64,000 nt of DNA from a bacterium (GTDB taxonomy: Bacteria > Electryoneota > Electryoneia > Electryoneales > Electryoneaceae). This document shows, one piece after another, positions 61,316 through 64,000 of the stretch. How positions within the stretch are numbered: position 1 is the first letter of the stretch; every line of letters starts with the position of its first letter. Below the pieces are notes generated by a model. It was not told the origin of the DNA and searched no databases. It saw only the letters and a list, made by a program, of their open reading frames with translations. The stretch is taken from contig JAHLLH010000007.1 in NCBI GenBank assembly GCA_020444265.1, forward strand, positions 1-64,000, read 5' to 3'. The position numbers and the translations under genes were made by a program.

Positions 61316-62752
61316 TTATTCGATTGTCTTCAAATTCTCGATCAGGCGATCAATGACATGTTCCGGGAAAACCTTACCCGCTTCGAACAGCCCCCGGGTC
61401 TCAGTCAGCGCGGTGGCTACTTCTCCAAAGGAACGCGGCACCTTGACCAGTGCTTCCGGATGTTTCTCGGCAGTCAGCGCGGCGGTTTGTTCGAGACGGT
61501 CATCCAGATCGTCCAACGAATGCCCGGCGATCATCCCCTGCGCGATGCCGGCCAGCAGCAGGTGCGGGTGCGCCGAACCATCCGGGAGACGGAACTCCAC
61601 GGTTGGCGGGCTGACATAGCGGCCGTTCTCATCCGTGGCGAGGATCGGGATACGGATCAACGCTTTACGGTTGAACTGGCCCCAGGTTACCGTATTCGGT
61701 GCTTCCTTGCCCTGGCTCAAGCGAACAAAGCTGCTCGGGACACGGTTGCCGAAGGTCATCAGGGCACCGCCGACATGCGAGAGACCCGCGATCAGCCACT
61801 TCGCCGGTTCGTCCGGCTTGCCATCCTCATCGAACCCGCCGACATGCTCGCCGTCCACTACCGGCGAGGTGTGGAAGTGCATCCCACTGCCGGCATGGCC
61901 CGCACGAACCACCGGCGCGAAGGAACAGCGCATCCCCTTCTGGTGGGCGAGGTTGCGCAAGGTCCACATGGTCAGGGCGACCGCTTCGGCCGCGAGGGGC
62001 AACGGCTGCAATGCCAGCTCGATTTCGTGCTGCTCCCAGATGGTGTTGTCTTCCTCGCTCGCCTCGATGAAGCCCACTTCGCTGTGGGAATACTTGATCG
62101 GTACACCCATTTCTGCAAGCAGGACCATCGCCTCGCGACGCAGGGTTTCACCGAAGACAAATGGGCTGGTCGTATGGTAGCCACGGTCATTGGAGGCGTA
62201 GACATCTTCCGCTTCCGGGGTTTTGCCGAGGAAGTATTCGACCTCGCCCAGGGCGTGCAACTCGACACCGGTCTGGCTGCGAGCACGTTCATAGGCATAA
62301 CGAACGATCGTATCCGGAGATTCCGGCAAGGGTAATCCGTTCGGCCCGAAATGCCCGCATAGAAGCGACAAGGTTGGGACCGGGGAGAAGGGGTTTAGGA
62401 AGGCAGATCGGACACGTGGACGCAGCACGATATCCGATTTCCCGGTTTGAATGCCCATCATCCCGAAGAGGCTTGAACCATCGGCACGTTCCCCGCCAGT
62501 GATGACGTCACGCAGATGCATGAAGTCGCGCGGGACAAAATCAAGCGTCTTTAAATCGCCGTCCCCACCAATGTGCATCAGGCTGACGACACGGATGCGG
62601 TGTTCACGGACAAACTCGATCAGATCGTCTGCCGTCCACTGGTCTGGAGACTTGCCGAACATGCGTTCGAGACGGGACGAGGGAAGGAGCTGACCTTCAT
62701 CGGCGAGGATGCCGGGGTGGAGCAATGCGGAATAGGGAGTGTCTTGTGGCAT
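61316..62752 (-). CDS. Glutamine synthetase homologue, divergent
   Basis: A 478-residue protein of the glutamine synthetase fold. The N-terminal beta-grasp part includes DLKTLDFVPRD and ADGSSLFGMM. Catalytic-domain blocks are ALGEVEYFL, AGSGMHFHTS (ammonium/ATP region), and RLSQGKEAPNTVTWGQFNRKALIRIP. The block that usually reads S-A-N-P-Y-L is SAHPHLLLAGIAQGMIAG, so Asn and Tyr are both His. No adenylylation loop is evident. It may be a true GS of a divergent subfamily or a ligase for another amine such as a polyamine. It is divergent from the phosphatase gene at 63036; a GlnB or glutamate synthase gene is not nearby. Confidence 0.85.
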   Translation of the reverse strand: MPQDTPYSALLHPGILADEGQLLPSSRLERMFGKSPDQWTADDLIEFVREHRIRVVSLMHIGGDGDLKTLDFVPRDFMHLRDVITGGERADGSSLFGMMGIQTGKSDIVLRPRVRSAFLNPFSPVPTLSLLCGHFGPNGLPLPESPDTIVRYAYERARSQTGVELHALGEVEYFLGKTPEAEDVYASNDRGYHTTSPFVFGETLRREAMVLLAEMGVPIKYSHSEVGFIEASEEDNTIWEQHEIELALQPLPLAAEAVALTMWTLRNLAHQKGMRCSFAPVVRAGHAGSGMHFHTSPVVDGEHVGGFDEDGKPDEPAKWLIAGLSHVGGALMTFGNRVPSSFVRLSQGKEAPNTVTWGQFNRKALIRIPILATDENGRYVSPPTVEFRLPDGSAHPHLLLAGIAQGMIAGHSLDDLDDRLEQTAALTAEKHPEALVKVPRSFGEVATALTETRGLFEAGKVFPEHVIDRLIENLKTIE

Positions 62753-62872
62753 AGTTGCAACTCTTGGTAACCTGTTTTGGCGTTTTTTCCTGTTGACGAG
62801 TTCCGGTCACAGGGATCGTCAATGTAGGCTCCTGCGGGCAATTTCCGCAAAGAGAGGGGGAGAACGTGAAAC

Positions 62873-62903
62873 TTCCCACAAGAGGTGTGGGAATTGTTGT
62901 TTT
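62873..62903 (+). terminator. Hairpin with T-rich tail in the leader of the phosphatase gene
   Basis: TTCCCACA (62873-62880) and TGTGGGAA (62886-62893) enclose AGAGG and are followed by TTGTTGTTTT. On the plus strand there is no gene before it, because the glutamine synthetase gene runs the other way. It may be an attenuator in the leader of the gene at 63036 or a 3' end of an unannotated transcript. Confidence 0.45.
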
Positions 62904-63035
62904 AGAATGAAGTGATTGTTACTCCGCTCGCCCTCGTCTCCCGGTGCGCGATGCTTTCCCTTGTCGTACCCTGTCCCATCCAACATCTTGCCTGCGCCGC
63001 AGGCATCCTGCGGTCAGCCCATAAAACCACGAGTC

Positions 63036-64000
63036 ATGATGAACCTCCGTACCCTTTCAACCTCGCACCAGGAGCAGCTGGTCCAGCTGATGCGAGATGT
63101 CTCCGCGATGACACTGCGAGTGCAGCAAGACCTTGGTCGCAAGACCGCGTGGCGTAAAAAGGACCACAGCTTTGTCACCATTGCCGATCTGGCAGGGCAG
63201 GTTTTAATTCTGCACACTCTCGCGGAAGTGGTACCGGGCGAACGGATCTATGCTGAAGAGGAAGCGACTTCCCTGAAGAACACTCGTCGTCTTGGACTTG
63301 TACGTGAACTGGTTGAAGACCAATTACAGCGGACCGTTTCCATTGGTGAAGTGGTAGATTTGATCGGGTATCGTGGTGACATGGACTCGGATCGCACCTG
63401 GTTGCTCGATCCGATTGACGGGACGAAAGGATTTATTCGCACAGGGCATTATGCGGTTACCCTTGCCACGCTTGAGCAAGATCAGGTCACGCGCGGATGG
63501 CTCGCGGTTCCGGGTCCGAAAGAGAAAGCGCCGGATGTAAGCGGCTACCTCTTTGCTTCCCAGCGTGATGGGGGTGCAAAAAAAATCGACCTTGCAACTG
63601 GAACCGCATCAGCGCTTCCAGCCCCAGCCGACTTGCCGCTGCATGGTGGTGAGGTGAAGATCGCAGTGACTAAGGCGCACTACATTGACCTTCCACCCAC
63701 CGTTGATCCGAGTCAATGGAAAGCCGAACCCTATGCGATAGACAGCATCGCCAAGTATGCCGCTCTCGCGGTCGGTGCGGCCCACATCTACCCACGTAAG
63801 CCGAGCCGTTGGACCGGGCCCTTCTACTGTTGGGATCATGCAGCAGGGGTGCTACTGCTCAGGGAGACCGGAGGAGTAGCAACAGACCTGGCAGGTAAAC
63901 CATTGGATTGGAGCGCAGGTGTTCGTCTGACGAACAATCGTGGCATCTTCGCCGCGTCCCATCCCGATCTCCACGAACAACTCCAACCTCTTTTCGCGGA
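63036..64000 (+). CDS. 3'(2'),5'-bisphosphate nucleotidase-like phosphatase, 3' truncated
   Basis: Open from the ATG at 63036 to the window edge (321 codons, no stop). It belongs to the inositol-monophosphatase superfamily: DHSFVTIADLAGQ is the first block (Asp and Thr), YAEEEA the Glu ligand block, WLLDPIDGTKGFIRTGHYAVTLA the lithium-sensitive D-P-I-D-G-T motif, and WDHAAGVLLLRETGG the last Asp. Together with G-T-K-G-F it is closest to HAL2/SAL1-like nucleotidases, which remove PAP. The stop lies beyond 64000. PAP turnover may be linked with the APS-kinase-like gene at 58465, but that is a guess. A second ATG at 63039 is equally possible. Confidence 0.85.
   Translation, partial: MMNLRTLSTSHQEQLVQLMRDVSAMTLRVQQDLGRKTAWRKKDHSFVTIADLAGQVLILHTLAEVVPGERIYAEEEATSLKNTRRLGLVRELVEDQLQRTVSIGEVVDLIGYRGDMDSDRTWLLDPIDGTKGFIRTGHYAVTLATLEQDQVTRGWLAVPGPKEKAPDVSGYLFASQRDGGAKKIDLATGTASALPAPADLPLHGGEVKIAVTKAHYIDLPPTVDPSQWKAEPYAIDSIAKYAALAVGAAHIYPRKPSRWTGPFYCWDHAAGVLLLRETGGVATDLAGKPLDWSAGVRLTNNRGIFAASHPDLHEQLQPLFA

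Noticed and set aside
1-64000. tRNA, rRNA or tmRNA genes
   Set aside because: No T-loop plus acceptor pairing or rRNA-like stretch was recognised in any intergenic region by eye; a covariance-model scan would be needed to exclude unusual ones.

Overview
The window looks like a chromosomal segment of a Gram-negative, fairly GC-rich bacterium, probably an uncultured lineage of the Fibrobacterota-Chlorobiota-Bacteroidota (FCB) superphylum. The main pointers are three large secreted proteins that end in the 'AYPNPFN...GR.V...G...ASGVY' C-terminal sorting domain typical of that group, outer-membrane and lipoprotein genes, and a serine palmitoyltransferase of the Bacteroidota type. There are no rRNA or tRNA genes, no CRISPR array and no prophage. 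Most intergenic spaces carry short dispersed palindromic repeats.

Layout. 1-3.4 kb: a ferritin-like protein, a cyclase-family hydrolase and a membrane protein. 3.6-16 kb: proS, then a serine palmitoyltransferase homologue, a GNAT acyltransferase, an outer-membrane barrel, a short-chain reductase fused to a HIT-like domain, a small secreted 17-residue-repeat protein behind a textbook sigma-54 promoter, an MFS transporter, a fatty-acyl ligase and a TPR protein. I read part of this as a bacterial ceramide/sphingolipid pathway. 16.4-25.6 kb (minus strand): two secreted sorted proteins flanking a lipoprotein / sigma-54 activator / Ser-Thr kinase operon. 26-33.3 kb (minus): an M20 peptidase and mtaB, then rpsA, plsC and cmk, with an S1 protein that has unusually long charged tails. 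33.5-37.9 kb (minus): an Fe-S assembly region with Mrp, a MIP18-type factor, IscS, an IscU-DUF59 fusion and a degenerate IscU. Two 27-bp palindromic sites sit in front of the fusion gene. 38.2-48.2 kb (plus): a large hybrid histidine kinase, bifunctional FTCD, an M29 aminopeptidase, a GNAT and a DUF72 protein. 48.3-50.1 kb (minus): a RelE/Phd toxin-antitoxin pair and a radical SAM protein. 50.2-58.2 kb (plus): an M36-type secreted metallopeptidase, a methyltransferase, DUF3052, and a CopZ-like chaperone with CopA. 58.5-62.8 kb (minus): a degenerate APS-kinase-like protein, a hydroxyacyl-CoA dehydrogenase, ndk, a lipoprotein and a glutamine synthetase homologue. The right edge holds a truncated 3'(2'),5'-bisphosphate nucleotidase homologue.

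How it fits together. The SPT, acyltransferase, reductase and acyl ligase could carry serine and fatty acids to dihydroceramide, with the barrel protein a possible partner at the outer membrane. The sigma-54 activator at 21-22.7 kb is a candidate regulator of the sigma-54 promoter at 11.4 kb. The palindromes in front of the Fe-S scaffold suggest feedback control of cluster assembly. All functional links are inferred from sequence read by eye; no searches were run.
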